Assembly: GCA_944472155.2 (NCBI GenBank)
Contig: OX235277.1
Coordinates: 24,562,804 to 24,626,803, forward strand
From: Trichobilharzia szidati
Taxonomy: Eukaryota; Platyhelminthes; Trematoda; Strigeidida; Schistosomatidae
DNA length: 64,000 nucleotides
Direction: 5' to 3'
Part shown: positions 22,115 through 34,054 of the stretch, in pieces
How positions within the stretch are numbered: the first letter of the stretch is position 1
Layout: each line of letters starts with the position of its first letter
Translations under genes and position numbers: made by a program
The notes under the pieces: generated by a model
What the model saw: only the letters and a program-made list of their open reading frames with translations
Database searches by the model: none
Told to the model about the DNA's origin: nothing

Positions 22115-22790
22115 CTCCATACATTCGCTGAGAAAAAAGCCATTTATTCGAATGTTCATGGGGTTTCTTGCTGCTGATTCATTCTCGCTAGCCATTTGGT
22201 CTTCAATTTGAAGCCACAGAAGCCATCCGTTAACAGATGTCTTCAGTAGCCTGTCGGAAATGCTCTTTTTGATCAGTGAGCCAACTCTCTGACTCATATA
22301 GAAGGACTGACTGAATTACCATTGGTGTTGAAATTCGAATTTTCTTCCTTTTACATGTTGAGCCCAGTAGATTTCACAAATTGATTTCCGAGAGATGAGT
22401 GTCTGTCTCGCTATTCTGACCTTGGCCAGTTTTGACAACCTCACCCATTCTGCCTCGCCTGTAGTTGAATAGATGCTTCCTAGACAGCTGAAGGAATTCA
22501 AATCCCTCGAATTGCTTTGGTTGTTAGTAACTGCTGCTTGCTGTCGTTGTTTTTAGTTGGTAATTCTCATCACGTCAGTCTTCTTTATATTTCCTCGGAA
22601 TCCTGTATTTGCAGTTCCTTTTGTCAACTTGTCGGTTTTCTTCTGTATATCTTCGGGTTTGTGTGACATTAGGCATAAATCATCGGTGAAATTCACATCC
22701 TCTTAGTGTCTTTTTATAGATCCAACATATTTCTGACTTCTCGGTTGCTATAAATTTCCAAATAATCCAGTTTGCCGCCATTAATTTATG
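22115..22790 (-). mobile_element. RTE-like LINE (right of SINE insertion)
   Basis: Continues antisense from the ORF2 C-terminal region to the 'LPNVTQ'-like stretch near 22660-22680 (antisense 'tgtgacattaggcataaat'). Many substitutions and frameshifts. Confidence 0.7.
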
Positions 22791-22794
22791 TTTC

Positions 22795-23770
22795 CTAAAG
22801 CTCATGACTTTAGTAAACGTACAAAAATTGTTAAGAATGCAAATACTTTAACTGGAGGTGACAAAAACTAAGTGAGCTAATAGGCAGTGAACGAATCCCT
22901 ACCGACTATTATATAACACATGTTAAGATGAATCTTATGGCAGTACTTTATTAAATTAATATGTGTAACCTTTGCGCATTATTGTGGTATATTATTTCAT
23001 AATTAATTCGTTTATTGGATATATGACACAGGGAGAAAGTCTTATTTACTGGATCCAAACGTCGCATAAATAATTTGTTGTTGATAATCTAATTATTAGT
23101 TGTTACTTTTTAACTTAGAAACTTAGTTCTTAAAGTTCTTGTTCATTTTCTTCATTCGTCATAAGGGTAGTAGAATACTTTCTATGTGTGCGACAGGTGC
23201 TGAATCATTCTGAATGCACGAATTCTCAGTTTGACGAATCGTTATTATCTCGCTTTATCCGGTTACACTAGAATTCAGTTCTGTCACAACGTTTATTTAT
23301 GTGCAGTTGCTTGCAGCGCTGTAGTTAGGCTTTTTTTCCTAAATTTCCTGTCTAGTCTACGTTTTACTATGTTTTTCCGCTCCTATAATCCCAATGACCC
23401 CGGTTTAATGCTTATACTTTTGACATCGAAATCATCCAAGGGTAGAACATAAATTATGTTTTTCAATGAGCTCCACATGTCCCTTTAACTGATATTACTG
23501 AAATAACACTGAATTCAAGGAGCTCAAAACACTATCAGTGCTTCAAAACAAAGAGTTGACCTTTGAAGCCTTATGTAAAAGTGACATTTACACCTGCAAA
23601 ATCACTTAGAAGGGAATTATATCAGTTAGGGGATTCTGTGAATTCCATTAAACAAAATGGTAGCATCATGGTATTCTGCCCTGGAGAGCTTTTCTTCACA
23701 TCTTAGATGTGAAGACAAAAGTATTCACACCAGTTTACCGCGGTAGCTGATGATTTTATTTAAAAAATAA
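22795..23770. other. No gene recognised (collagen intron)
   Basis: Intronic sequence between the LINE and the 54-bp exon; no assignable repeat seen. Confidence 0.5.
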
Positions 23771-23775
23771 CATAC

Positions 23776-23829
23776 CTGGAGGTCCTCTTTCACCTGGTGT
23801 GCCTGGTTGACCCGGTGGTCCTGGAGGTC
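23776..23829 (-). CDS. Collagen chain, triple-helix exon (54 bp)
   Basis: Minus-strand exon with acceptor actttcag and donor GTATGT. Encodes six triplets GPP GPP GQP GTP GER GPP and the first base of the following glycine. The classical 54-bp collagen unit, but with split glycine codons (phase 1) at both ends instead of whole GGN starts. It joins in frame to 21135-21197 downstream and 44812-44865 upstream. GER is a triplet often found in charged, protein-binding stretches, but no ligand can be inferred here. Confidence 0.95.
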
Positions 23830-23904
23830 CTGAAAGTTTTAAGAGAAAATACACATTAGACTATACCATCAAATATCTAAAAAGAAACAATATTTTCACT
23901 GCCA

Positions 23905-24250
23905 GATGTTAAGCCTCTTCATCCACTATGATGACGCCTCTAACAGCGTTGATCACAAGGTGATTTGGAAACTACTTCAACACTATGGAGTAAAGCGCAC
24001 CAAATCCTCATCGACCTCATTTGGTAGTTACATGGCAATGCCACATGTCAAGTGATCCACAGTGGAGAACTCACTGAAGCCTTTGAAGTGAAGACAGTAG
24101 TGAATCAGTGGCTGTTTACCATCACCGATGATATTTCTAATTGTCGTGGATTGGATTATGTAGCACATCGTATTTGAGGAACGTGGAGAAAGGAATACGT
24201 TAGACCGATAAGAAGACACATGGAAAGCCTTTCGAACAGGCAACTGCAGA
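23905..24250 (+). mobile_element. RTE-like LINE, RT core fragment
   Basis: Plus-strand RT remnant. 'YDDASNSVDHKVIWKLLQHYGV' in pieces corresponds to 'FEKAFDSIDREVIWQLLRYYGV' of the copy at 57366-58790, and 'DISNCRGLDYVAHR' to 'VVDWIMRQT'. Internal deletions and stops. Confidence 0.7.
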
Positions 24251-24594
24251 TGTCAATGGACGTGAACATTGAACGTTTGTTTATTGGAACTGGTAGCCAT
24301 TGGTGGGCAACACGAAGGCGCGAATGGTTCAATCGTGTACAAGTTTGAAGAAGATGAAAGAATACGAATAAAAATTTGTAATTGTCTTTACTTTAATTGC
24401 CAAACAATATAACTTACAAAGGAGTACTGGTGTTTTGGAGTTAAAGTCGAGAAAAGTACATCGTAATTATCGATTCGAAGCGTCTTCGTTACAATAGGAA
24501 CATAGGGTTAAGTTCCTTGACAGCAGAATTTTACTAATAGCTGTCTTCTCTGGCTCCACAATGTAGATCACAAAGTATTAGTAACATTAAACTC

Positions 24595-24830
24595 CGTGAA
24601 CTCGCCGATTTACAACCTGTTGAAGGGAAATTGCTCGAAAGGAGCCCAAACTGGGAACGACAAGATGAACATCACGTCGAGAATGACATGGAGAAGACTG
24701 TATGGGAAGCGGAAGGAGGCTTGTGGACAGCTGAAAAGGACTGCAGAAAGCGGGACAAAATGGATATGTGCTATTGGAAGCCCTATATTCCACTCAAAAT
24801 CTAAGGGAAAATTAATATACATATGTATAT
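24595..24830 (+). mobile_element. RTE-like LINE, 3' end fragment
   Basis: C-terminal coding remnant ('gagaatgacatggagaag' to 'gacaaaatggatatgtgctattgg') followed by the 3' signature 'gccctatattccac' and an AT-rich ATATG run to about 24845. Confidence 0.65.
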
Positions 24831-24849
24831 ATATGTATATGAACAGATA

Positions 24850-26015
24850 TTACCACACAAGACTAACCAGAAAATATACACTGTAAGTTCTGTCAATGTC
24901 TTCTATAAATTAACTGAGCAGTCGATGCACAGGAAACTTAAAATATCTGCCTTTTCAAGACACTGAAAATATGGGAGTTATTTAAATGACCTGAAAATAT
25001 CGTACAACGAAATTAGTGATAGCTGAAGGGAATCAGAATACCAAAAAAGAGGAACGAAAAGGCGGTCATTTCAAATGACCTTTGAATCAAACACCACATA
25101 AAATTCGTTCAGAAATATCGTCATTAAGCCATGGAACTTCCACTGGACATCGTTCCCCCAACGAAGGCAGGAGTCTTGAATGCCATAAAATTACTAAAAG
25201 CCACCTATATTGCAAAACCTAATGGAAGATAGTTGTAGGCAGTAATGGACATCAGTCTAGTTGGGAGGAGGTAAGAACTTTAGACAAAGCGGAAATTCTA
25301 AAAATGCCGGCGAATTTCGAGAATAAGTCTAGTAGTCAGACGAATCAGCGATTAACAAGCGTATTATTGATGACCAAAGTTATCAACCAATAAAATATTA
25401 ACTACATGAGAAGAAATTTCAAATTTCAGGTCAATAAAAACGATCAGTGTAAACTGACAACCAACCATGACAGTGGTTGCCGGGAGATACAACTGTTTCA
25501 TCATTCATAGATAATTCAAACGAGTTTATTTCTTATTAAAGCGTGAGCTGAAGATGCTGTGCAGGGAGACAACGAAACCTTTGCAATTAAATCAACGACC
25601 TCTGAAACTGGTTTTTGTTCCTGTTGACAGTCATCAGTGAGACGTATCTGCATCTTTGCTACAGAGAGCTAGAATCTAAGAAGGGACGTTAGACCTCTCT
25701 CAGGTGACCTTGATCCACAGCTCCCTGTCGATTTCTCCAAATTAAATAACATTCCTTTCAAATATGCGCCATCATGATGAAGCAACTATTTTAGTGACTT
25801 CATTGCAAACTCCAGTGATACAACTGCCAGTCATTACCAACACCAAAGACATTAAATCGAATCCACATTTCACAAAGTGATTCTCTGCTTACAGTTGACA
25901 CATTTCGAGGAGGTGAAACTAAGTCAGAGCTTCATTTTAAAACCGAAATTGTTCAAATATATGATTTTATACATAACTCAATAAACGATGAAGGCACTCA
26001 AATCAACCGGTACAG
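24850..26015. other. No gene recognised (collagen intron)
   Basis: Intronic; nothing with motif or family similarity that I can support. Confidence 0.5.
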
Positions 26016-26019
26016 CTTC

Positions 26020-26205
26020 CTACCCAGACTGAAGTGACTTGAGTCCAGTTGGATACACCACTGGTTAGCTCAACTCAGAATGATCTAAACAGCCGTCGAA
26101 TGTTAAGATCACTGCGAACTGCCAAGTTGGTAAGTACTACTGATTGGTGTGAGTACTATTCAACTACTCGTATCCCTGAGTCAATAGTATACAGTACTAC
26201 GAACA
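26020..26205 (+). repeat. Unclassified dispersed repeat (family G)
   Basis: Second copy of the repeat at 4860-5042: same block order ('acaccactgg', 'taagatcact', 'aagtactactga', 'gtcaatagta'). Confidence 0.4.
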
Positions 26206-26679
26206 CTGACTATTCCAAGATGAGAGGGAATTTAAAAATGTCTTGAAAACCAATCATTAAAAAAAAATTAAGAACACCTTTCTTTCGAAAAACTGAAAAC
26301 TTCTCCTTGCAATCATGCATTGCATTATCAAGGATCCTATTTATTCAGCTGAAGTATGTTATGTTAGATAGAATTGATTTTTGAGTAACTCTCATTACTA
26401 ATTGAAATCAAACATTGACAAACACTTGAGATAATTATCCTAAATTCGTTTGTTTTTCTATGGCTCTCTGAAGCAGTTAAATACTTGGAGAAAAGTAGGC
26501 TATACTAGGTTGCACTACTTTTCTCAATTTAAATTGCTTAAACAAAAATGACGCCATAAAACATAAAATTATTCCTTTGTGTCAAAATCATCAATTGAAT
26601 CAAGTGTTAAGTTTAAATCTATCGTCATCACCTCACTGTTTTTTTAAATAATGGAGAAAAACTGCTTTTGCTTAACCTT

Positions 26680-27690
26680 GAACCTTCACTGAAGTCTTTT
26701 AATGACCCTAGGCAATTTGCTAATAAACATACAGGGTGTACTTTGGATGCCACTGTTGTCTAACATGTTCAAAGTACTGTGTTGGATTAAGACAGAGGTG
26801 CCAAATATGTTCAGTGTGCCTTCCTTGATTACACATCCGTCTTTGAATCTGTATCTGGGTATTTTATCTTAAACAAGCATGCCACAATACAAGCAGAGTG
26901 CTGTATTAATAAATGGTTACATTCTTGCTTTTCAGATGGGTAATAGTAAACTGTATGTAGTGAGAAGTCCTCCACCGCTCCATTTACTCTAGCTGGTGTT
27001 CCTCAAGATGCTGTTCTTTCTCTCTTTATGTTCTCTTTCTTTCTGTATGACTTGCTTCGTTCTAATGTAGCCAATTTTGCTAAGTGTGATGATGATGCAA
27101 CTGTATACATGTCTGTTTATTCTCAATCAGATTGTTCCTTAATGAATAACGTTTTGCTAGAAATTATTCTGTGGTCCTTATCAAATGCTCATGAGGTAAA
27201 TCCCTCTTAACGTCAAGTTGTAAATTTCACTTTCAGCTACATGCGCGACTTAGATGAACTGGTTCCTTTGCATGATTGTCTTATCATATATGGCACAGAA
27301 GTTGGAAGTAGAACGATACGTAACTTAGATTGTATGCTTCTTATTGTCTTTCCTCGTCTTCCTACATCGTGTTAGTTAGACTTCCTACGTAGGGAAGTTA
27401 AGACACTCTGACATCACTAAGTCTCCATTGCTACAGTTTGTTAATTCTTGTATCCTACGTATTTCTCTTCATTGCTCCCCCTCTAGCTTAATCTTTCTGG
27501 GGCTACTTAAGAAAGACTGTGTAACATTGCGAAGGGCATTAAAAGATGTCATTCAGGTAACTGGTGTGTCTCTTAATCAGTTTTTTAATACTGTTTTAGA
27601 CAGACACATAAATTCATGCCAGAAACTGGCAAATATCATCTTGTCGGATCTTGCGCATCCTCTCTACACATAGGTCTTTCCTTGCATCCC
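26680..27690 (+). mobile_element. CR1-like LINE, RT fragment (copy 1)
   Basis: Plus-strand relic of a second LINE clade. Readable: 'DRGAKYVQCAFLDYTSVFESV' around 26790-26850 (FLDYTSAFD-type motif), 'APFTLAGVPQ' near 26990, 'LFMFSFFLYDLLRSNVANF', then 'CDDDATVYM' (27078-27105) where the YADD active site should be, 'LEIILWSLSNAHEVNPS', and a downstream 'LLKKDCVTLRRALKDV' with 'NSCQKLA'. Stops and small shifts break it into pieces. The downstream part fits CR1/jockey-type elements known from schistosomes. Confidence 0.75.
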
Positions 27691-27764
27691 ATCAGGCAGA
27701 ACTAGACGCTACCTACAAAAACCAATACTTTAAAAGTCGATCTGATGTTCACCATCGATAGATC

Positions 27765-28030
27765 TTATTCAGGCAGTTAACCTGAAGTTCTAGTGAAAAG
27801 CCATGACTAGTAAGGTGCAGCAGATTGAAGGTGAGGCAGTAACTCATCGAAGAGGACATTGCGAAGAGGTAGAAGATACAATCCATGATCTGGCCGATGG
27901 ATTGGGTACCAGTGGCTTAATGGTCTACGAGCTCGCTATCCTTGTATCCAGAAAGTCCCGGGTTAGAAGCCCCCTCGAAGGGGAGTGCGTACTGATGAGG
28001 GTCAGAAGTAGCACAACATAGAAGAGCTGT
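27765..28030 (+). mobile_element. Group A SINE with linker, decayed tail
   Basis: Linker at 27770-27895, tRNA-like head near 27905-27985 (A-box 'ggcttaatggtctacgagctcgc'-like), B-box altered (gggttagaagcccc), tail starting GTACTG then degenerate. Confidence 0.65.
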
Positions 28031-28104
28031 GCAAATGATGCTTTGAATATAAGGTGTACATACTTTGACTATACAGAGATACCAAATCTTTTTAATTGTT
28101 GGTT

Positions 28105-28321
28105 AGTAGGAATTTGATTGACTGGTTACAGGATTTCATCATGAGCTGATATTGGTTATTGAACCGTTGGAAAATTAGCTGGGAGTACTGGACAGCCGTT
28201 TCACTTTATTTTGGGACTCATTAGCAGTATGCAGCCGCCGGGGTTTGAACTTGAGTCCTTCTGGTTACAAGACGGGCTCGTAGACCACTGATCCATTAGG
28301 ACCCGATCTAATAGCCTATGA
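28105..28321 (-). mobile_element. Group A SINE, tail-to-tail partner
   Basis: Antisense unit with 3' tail at 28105-28150, hammerhead-like motif at 28175-28232 (box CTAATGA, GAAA intact, GTC then CAGTAC) and tRNA head at 28235-28310. Confidence 0.7.
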
Positions 28322-29285
28322 ACCTTGAACCTTCCTCGAAGTCGTTCATTGACCCTAGGCGATTTGCTAATAAACATACAGGGGTGCTTTAGATGCCACT
28401 GTTGTCTTGCATCATCAAAGTATTGTCTTCGATTTAGACAGAGGTGCCAAATATGTTCAGTGTGCCTTCCTTGATTACACATCCGTCTTTGAATCTGTAT
28501 CTGGGTATTTTGTGTTAAACAAGCATGCCACGATACAAGCGGGGTGCTGTATTGATAAAAGGTCACATTCTTGCTTTTCAGATAGGTGACACTACACTGT
28601 ATATAATGAGAATTCCTCCACTGCTCCATTTACTCTAGCTGGTGTTCCTCAACTTGTTGTTCTTACTCTGTTTATGTTCTCTTTCTTTCTGCATAACTTG
28701 CTCCATTCTGATGAAGCCAATTTTGCTTATGGCCTGACTGTTTCTATGCTTGTTACTTCTCTGACAGACTGTTCGGAAATGAGTAACATTCTATTGGTAA
28801 TTAGTCAATGGTCCTGGTCAAATGGTCTTAAGCTTAATCCCTCCAATTATCAGGTTGTTAATTTCACATTCAGACACAAGTGCGACTTACATGAACTGGT
28901 TCTATTACTTGATTCTATCATCACATATGACACTAAAGTCAAAAGTTAAGTACACTGGGCTGCTTATTTCCTCTGATCTCTCCTCATCAACCCAGATTAT
29001 GTTAGTTTCCAGAAATATATATTTCGTCTAGCTTTCTTCGTTAGGCAGATAAGACTCTCGTATCACTGAGTCATTATTTTCCTGAGATACTTAAGAAGGA
29101 CTTTAATACACTGCGAAAGGCACTAAAAGCTGTCAGTAGGGCTAGTGGAGTGTCACTAAACTCAACTTGTTAAGATTTCTGCAGACAGATACACGGATTC
29201 TTGCAAGAAATTACCAAACAGTATCTTGTAGGATACTGAGCAACTTCTATATACACGAGTCTCTCCTTGCATATAAACAGGCGAT
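28322..29285 (+). mobile_element. CR1-like LINE, RT fragment (copy 2)
   Basis: Same family and strand as 26680-27690 and starting at an equivalent point ('accttgaaccttc'). Codes 'DRGAKYVQCAFLDYTSVFESV', 'APFTLAGVPQ', 'FMFSFFLHNLLHSDEANFAYGLTVSM'. The segment between F-A and LTV, where the family has the aspartate-bearing K-Y-A-D-D, is reduced to Y-G, so catalytic aspartates are deleted. Continues with 'SQWSWSNGLKLNPSNYQVVNF'. Confidence 0.75.
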
Positions 29286-29724
29286 ACCAGAAGCCACTGT
29301 AGATGACTTTATTCTCGAAGAACTCAGCATAAAAACTGTACGGTATCTTATGTGGCACAAATTTTGTGTGGTACGAAAAGTTTAGGGCAGGATATTACTA
29401 ACCTATTGAGAAACAATGAGTAAACGGCCGACTTTATTCTTTCTTTCACTGATATATCGTTGTTATTATTTCCACCTAAATTTAAATTTTACATCCATAT
29501 TCATATTGAACAACATTATGAATATAAATGGCCCGTTTAAAATCATTACCCCTATGGTTATGACGAGCGCTACTGATAAGATTTATCAGTAGTATATAAA
29601 GAGACGTTCATTGTCAGAAAAAAATTATTTATCAGGCAGATACATTTGATGTCAGAGAAGGCAAACGGTACAGCGTCGTGGAGATACATGGGAGAAGTGA
29701 AAGTAACACCCATAAACATTCCTA

Positions 29725-29950
29725 TCACGTACTGGTTTGTAGAGATTTAATCGACTGGTTACAGGATTTCATCATGAGCTGATATCGGTTAGAGAAGCAT
29801 TGGAAGACCGGCTTGGAGTACTGGACAGCTGTCGTGTCACAGCACACACCCATTTGTTTTTGAAATTAGGAACCCCTGGTTACAAGGCAAACTCGTAGAC
29901 CATTAAGCCTCTGGGACCCGATCCAATGGCCAATGAATTATAATTTCTGG
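29725..29950 (-). mobile_element. Group A SINE
   Basis: Antisense unit: 3' tail 29730-29785, damaged ribozyme-like segment near 29815-29850, tRNA head to about 29935. Head-to-head with the next entry. Confidence 0.7.
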
Positions 29951-29954
29951 TAGG

Positions 29955-30275
29955 TAGATAGTTACCAGGCTTGTAGTGGGAATTCATGCCCACTAAGGTA
30001 CAGAAGGTCGGGTTTGAGGACAAATACTCCCCACGGATGATACTGCCTGGTAGTCACGTTATGTCATGAATTGGCGGAAGTTCTAATTCATGGGCTGGCC
30101 ATCGGATGGTCTACGAGTTCTTCTTGAGTTCAAACTTCGGTTAGTGCGTACTGCTGAAGAGTCCAAAAGTAGGGTGACGGAGCAGCTGTCCATTACTCCC
30201 TGCTGGTTTTCCAGTGGTTCCCTGACCGATGTCAGCTCATGATGAAATCCTGTAACCAAGTCTTTCGTCTCCTAC
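29955..30275 (+). mobile_element. Group A SINE with linker
   Basis: Linker 29960-30095, shortened tRNA-like head, tail with GTACTG and box CTGAAGA (near 30157-30169), but GAAA is replaced (GACGGA) and stem II is weakened, so not a ribozyme. Confidence 0.7.
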
Positions 30276-30279
30276 CGTT

Positions 30280-30765
30280 ACATGATGAGGAAATTAGGTG
30301 CAATACTGTACAACATTCTGGAAATTCTATATTTATACCAAAAGTACTATTTGGAATAAAGCTGCTCTTATTATTAATAAATGCCTGGTGCCGAATACAT
30401 ACAACTGAGTATTTTTATACGAGTAGTTGGGTACTGCACACATCAGCCAGTGATGATTACAAGTTAAGCACATCTAAATAATCTAAACTGTCTTTTTCGG
30501 GGCTGAGCTCATCAGCCGTGTACCTAGGTCACATCACTCGAATTCTGGCTATTACCGTTTTACCCGATTAACGCCTTCTCTTCTGCGTAATTTTTTATGT
30601 AAAATTCATAATTCTCATATCACCCCTTTGAAAATGTTTTTGTTGCGAAGAATACTTACTACATATATGAGCAATGGTACAGCTTGAGAATGATATCTCT
30701 GGATAGAGTAACTCTTCGCTGAATGCCTTTTCTTATGTATGATTCAATGATGATTTTTAAGTTGT
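30280..30765. other. No gene recognised (collagen intron)
   Basis: Intronic, no support for coding sequence or a named repeat. Confidence 0.4.
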
Positions 30766-30767
30766 TT

Positions 30768-31005
30768 TATTTTTTTATTCCTTCACGTTCCAATTGGAAC
30801 ATAGGGCTTCAAGCTAGAAGCTTGAAGTTTCTGTAGCAGTGTTTATTTTTACAGAATGGGGTTGCTAGCCTCATACCAAACCTTTCCTCTTCGCTAGCTT
30901 TTAGTTCTGGCTTAGCGAGATAAAGGAGTGCGTCAGCCGGCGATCGAACCCCGGCCCACCTTCGTGATTGGCGAGCATTCTACCGCTGTGCCGCCAACGC
31001 ACAGT
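30768..31005 (-). mobile_element. Group C tRNA-headed SINE with LINE-like tail
   Basis: Antisense copy. tRNA-like head (B-box antisense 'gatcgaaccccgg' at 30941-30953), central block, and 3' end whose sense reads 'GAAGCCCTATGTTCCAATTG', which is the 3' signature of the RTE LINE in this window. Other copies: 37121-37352, 63100-63327, worn copy 51145-51365. Confidence 0.8.
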
Positions 31006-31009
31006 TGTT

Positions 31010-31685
31010 TAATTGGATTAGGTTATTTGTATCTTGGCGCTCTTATTTTGACCTCTAAATATTTAACTGACCTATAAATCTGCGATGATATATATATACA
31101 TCCAACCATTCCATACCTTAAAATACGTAGATCACATTGACTTATAAATCAGCGCATGACTGATATAATTTTGATGTATGTGCGAATGGGGATTTTCAAA
31201 CCTTATCATATCTAAGAAATGGCCAAAATGTGCTTTTTCTCATTATTCTGGTTATTTCTTAGTTAATGATTAGTCCTCATCCAATTATCAATGGAAGACA
31301 TTTAACAAGTAATCTAGCGAAGAAGGTCTTCCCAGGAAATCCATACTACCGCAGCTAATTCCTCTTTCGCAGTACGATCTGCAAAATGATAAGCAATGTT
31401 GCGAAGACAATGAATGCGCTTCCACCTGCCTTCCACCATTAGACCTCTAGTCATTCAGATAGAGTAACCGAAGCTGGACACACATTAGGGAAATACTTCA
31501 ACAGTTTTTTCTTGTCCTTTCTAACTCTTTTATTCTCAGAACAAGACAAATTAACGAATAGTATTGTTTTTAGTTATACTTTCTTTACGCTTGGCTCTAA
31601 TGTACATAGGTTGATGTACCAAAAAAATTAGCTAATGACGGTGGGTTTCTGTTTCAGAGGACAATAAGAAGAATTAATTTTTATT
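31010..31685. other. No gene recognised (collagen intron)
   Basis: Intronic AT-rich sequence; nothing supported. Confidence 0.4.
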
Positions 31686-31689
31686 CTGA

Positions 31690-31860
31690 TTGATTCGACA
31701 GAAGTGTTCGCCCTCTACCAATATGTCCTCCCCTTGTATGGATGCTTCGATCATTTCTGAGGATTAGCCTGAATTAATTCGGTGGACACTGACTATCAGT
31801 GGAGTCTAGAATGCATACGGAACTGAAATGTCAACGTAGACCGAACACTTTGGTCCAATT
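31690..31860 (-). mobile_element. Sm-alpha-like SINE relic
   Basis: Aligns in order with the antisense copy at 62445-62690 ('gatgcttcgat', 'attaattcggtgg', 'ctatcagtggagtc', 'accgaacactttggtcc'), with the ribozyme region largely altered. Head-to-head with 31870-32055. Confidence 0.45.
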
Positions 31861-31869
31861 ATTCGTGGT

Positions 31870-32055
31870 CCATGCAGTCGAGTGAATAAAGTTCTGACAT
31901 CTGAGAAGATCGATAATGCGTTCGAGTGTCATTGGGGAGACCGTCACTCGCTGGGGAATGCAGATACATCGGACTATCGATTAATCTCAAATAGGAGGGT
32001 GAATTGTATGCAGTGAGTCCCACTACTAGTCACCATCCACCGAATATAAGCATTA
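31870..32055 (+). mobile_element. Sm-alpha-like SINE relic
   Basis: Plus-strand counterpart: 'cactcgctggggaatgcag', a decayed hammerhead region (31960-32025) and the 3' block 'ctagtcaccatccacc'. Confidence 0.5.
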
Positions 32056-32329
32056 AATATCTTGGACGTCAGTATTTAACGATGAATAATGATGATTGCG
32101 AAAATAATAATAAGGTCAGTGGTATAAGAAATTTATGAAGATGGTGATAAGAATAATGAAGGCATAATCTTAACATACACAATTCAATCGATAACCGAGG
32201 TGGACTCTTAAAAGTTACGTAATGCCTACGTTGAGGTGAATAGATAATCGGAATTTAAATAAATATCATGAAACTGAGGAAGAAATATAATGTAAAAAAG
32301 GATGGGAAGCTTTTATTTGGAATTCGCCT

Positions 32330-33480
32330 AGGCCAAGGGAGAGACATAGTTAGGGTTGTTCCCTCTAATTCCTATTGTTTCAGCTTTATGCAAAAGATGT
32401 GTTCGAATTCCGTTCGAAACGCTCAATGGGATGCAACAGATAGCCCTGAAGACACCTGTTCTGTCCATCTGTCGATCACCATTATTCATATGAGATAAAA
32501 GAGAACTTCTTACATATTTTATTTGGCCTTTCCTGAACCACGAAGGAAGATGCTCATTAATAGGTTTGTTGAGCTGTCTAGTTACTCGCCCTATATACCT
32601 TTTTCCAAAGGAGCAGCCAAACTTATAAATGCATATAGATGTAGTACAGCTAGAGAGATTCAGCAATCATAATTAGTCGCCTGGAAAATGACAAACAAAG
32701 AGTGGCGGAAGTATAAGTCCGTTTTGTCGCTCTCGATAATCTCAGATGAAAGACGTCACTAGCTACGTTCCCATTAAATTGCAATTTCATGAACAGTTGT
32801 TTCTTTTTATATGTTGTCAGTTTCTCTTTATTGTACTTGGTGTTCATGTGTCTCCTTACAAATCCACTCGGATAGCTCATTTGGACAAGCACATTTTGGA
32901 TGTATCCTAACTCATTTCCCAGGGAGTCATCTGTACAGATCCGTCTTGCTGTATTCGTGAGGCATCTGACCAAATTGATTTTAATATTGGATTAGTACTA
33001 AAGTGAAGAAATGTGTATATTCTCCTACAGATGTAGGTTTTCTATGGACATCTCTCTTGAGTGAACCATCCTCTCTTCTGCTCATTTGGACATCAAGGAA
33101 GTGCAGTCATCCGTTATATTCTTCTTCACAAGTGAAGATGAGCGCTGGCTGTGCATCATTAAATTTCATTAAGATTTCATTCTTGTCAGCTTTCTTTTCG
33201 GGAATAATAAACATATCATCAACATAATGAAAATAAGAATTCATTTTATCTATTACTTGTTGCTGTGGACTGAAGCTGAACCCAAAGCAAAATTCATGAC
33301 AATGCCGTCAATTTGTGAATTCTTTCCTACTCTTGAATAACATGACATTTTTCCTAGTAGCTCTAACTTCCTTGTTCAACTCGCATTATCTCCTGATGAA
33401 AGATATTGGCAACTGTATTTATGAAAATTCACTCTATTTTTGCATATCTTCTTTTTGAGGTTAGAAAAATAGTGTATAAA
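32330..33480 (-). mobile_element. Penelope-like element, RT to GIY-YIG
   Basis: The longest Penelope-type copy. On the minus strand, going down in coordinate: 'FHYVDDMFIIPEKKADKN' with the RT active site YVDD at 33215-33226; 'LDVQ'-type segment and 'VHRKPTSVGEYTHFFT' near 33010-33060; linker domain 'ARRICTDDSLGNELGYIQNVLVQ..YPSGFVRRH'; 'FMKLQFNGNVASDVFHLRLSRATKRTY'; then the GIY-YIG nuclease 'CIYKFGCSFGKRYIGRVTRQLNKPINEHLPSW' (about 32545-32640). Penelope elements integrate using this nuclease; here several frameshifts separate the pieces, so it is inactive. Confidence 0.85.
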
Positions 33481-33544
33481 TGCGACTGTATGGCTAAACA
33501 AATGAGAAATCACAGGAAGATGGCTCTCTTGAACATATTTGAAA

Positions 33545-33690
33545 GAATAACTTAAAATAATTTCATGGATTGATGACTAGATATGAAATCCACCAGGATA
33601 CGTATTTCATCCTGTTGTCGACTCATTATCTGAATTTACCTGAAGTCGCCACTTAGTGATGATGTTCTCAGTGAGACTTAAACACTATCA
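33545..33690 (-). mobile_element. Sm-alpha-like SINE relic
   Basis: Antisense trace of the hammerhead segment ('ATGAGTCG..AGGATGAAATACG..TCCTGG') and the neighbouring 'actgagaac' block. Core box incomplete. Confidence 0.4.
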
Positions 33691-33699
33691 CTCACTTGA

Positions 33700-34050
33700 A
33701 TAGCAAGTGCATGCAGATTACGAGTCAGAAATAAGACAAAATGCACATTCCAGTGGATTCCACTTCTGTTCATTATCCACCAAACGTATTCTACAGGCAT
33801 CGTCGAATCGTCTGAAGTACTAAGCTCTGACATATCAGCAGTGCATGAACACTTCAGTTTTATCAATCAGAGGGAAAATTAAAAGAAAATTAAACAAAGT
33901 CCAATTAGAAACCGATTGTGCAACAAATATGCAGGAAAAAGTAGATTCCATTCACAGTGTTACACAATAATATTTACTGTATGTTGCTTTAATTCCTCTC
34001 ATCCATTAACTGTTAAGGCAGATGGCTTATTTAAGTGTCTAACAAACTGA
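33700..34050. other. No gene recognised (collagen intron)
   Basis: Intronic, nothing supported. Confidence 0.4.
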
Positions 34051-34054
34051 GCAG

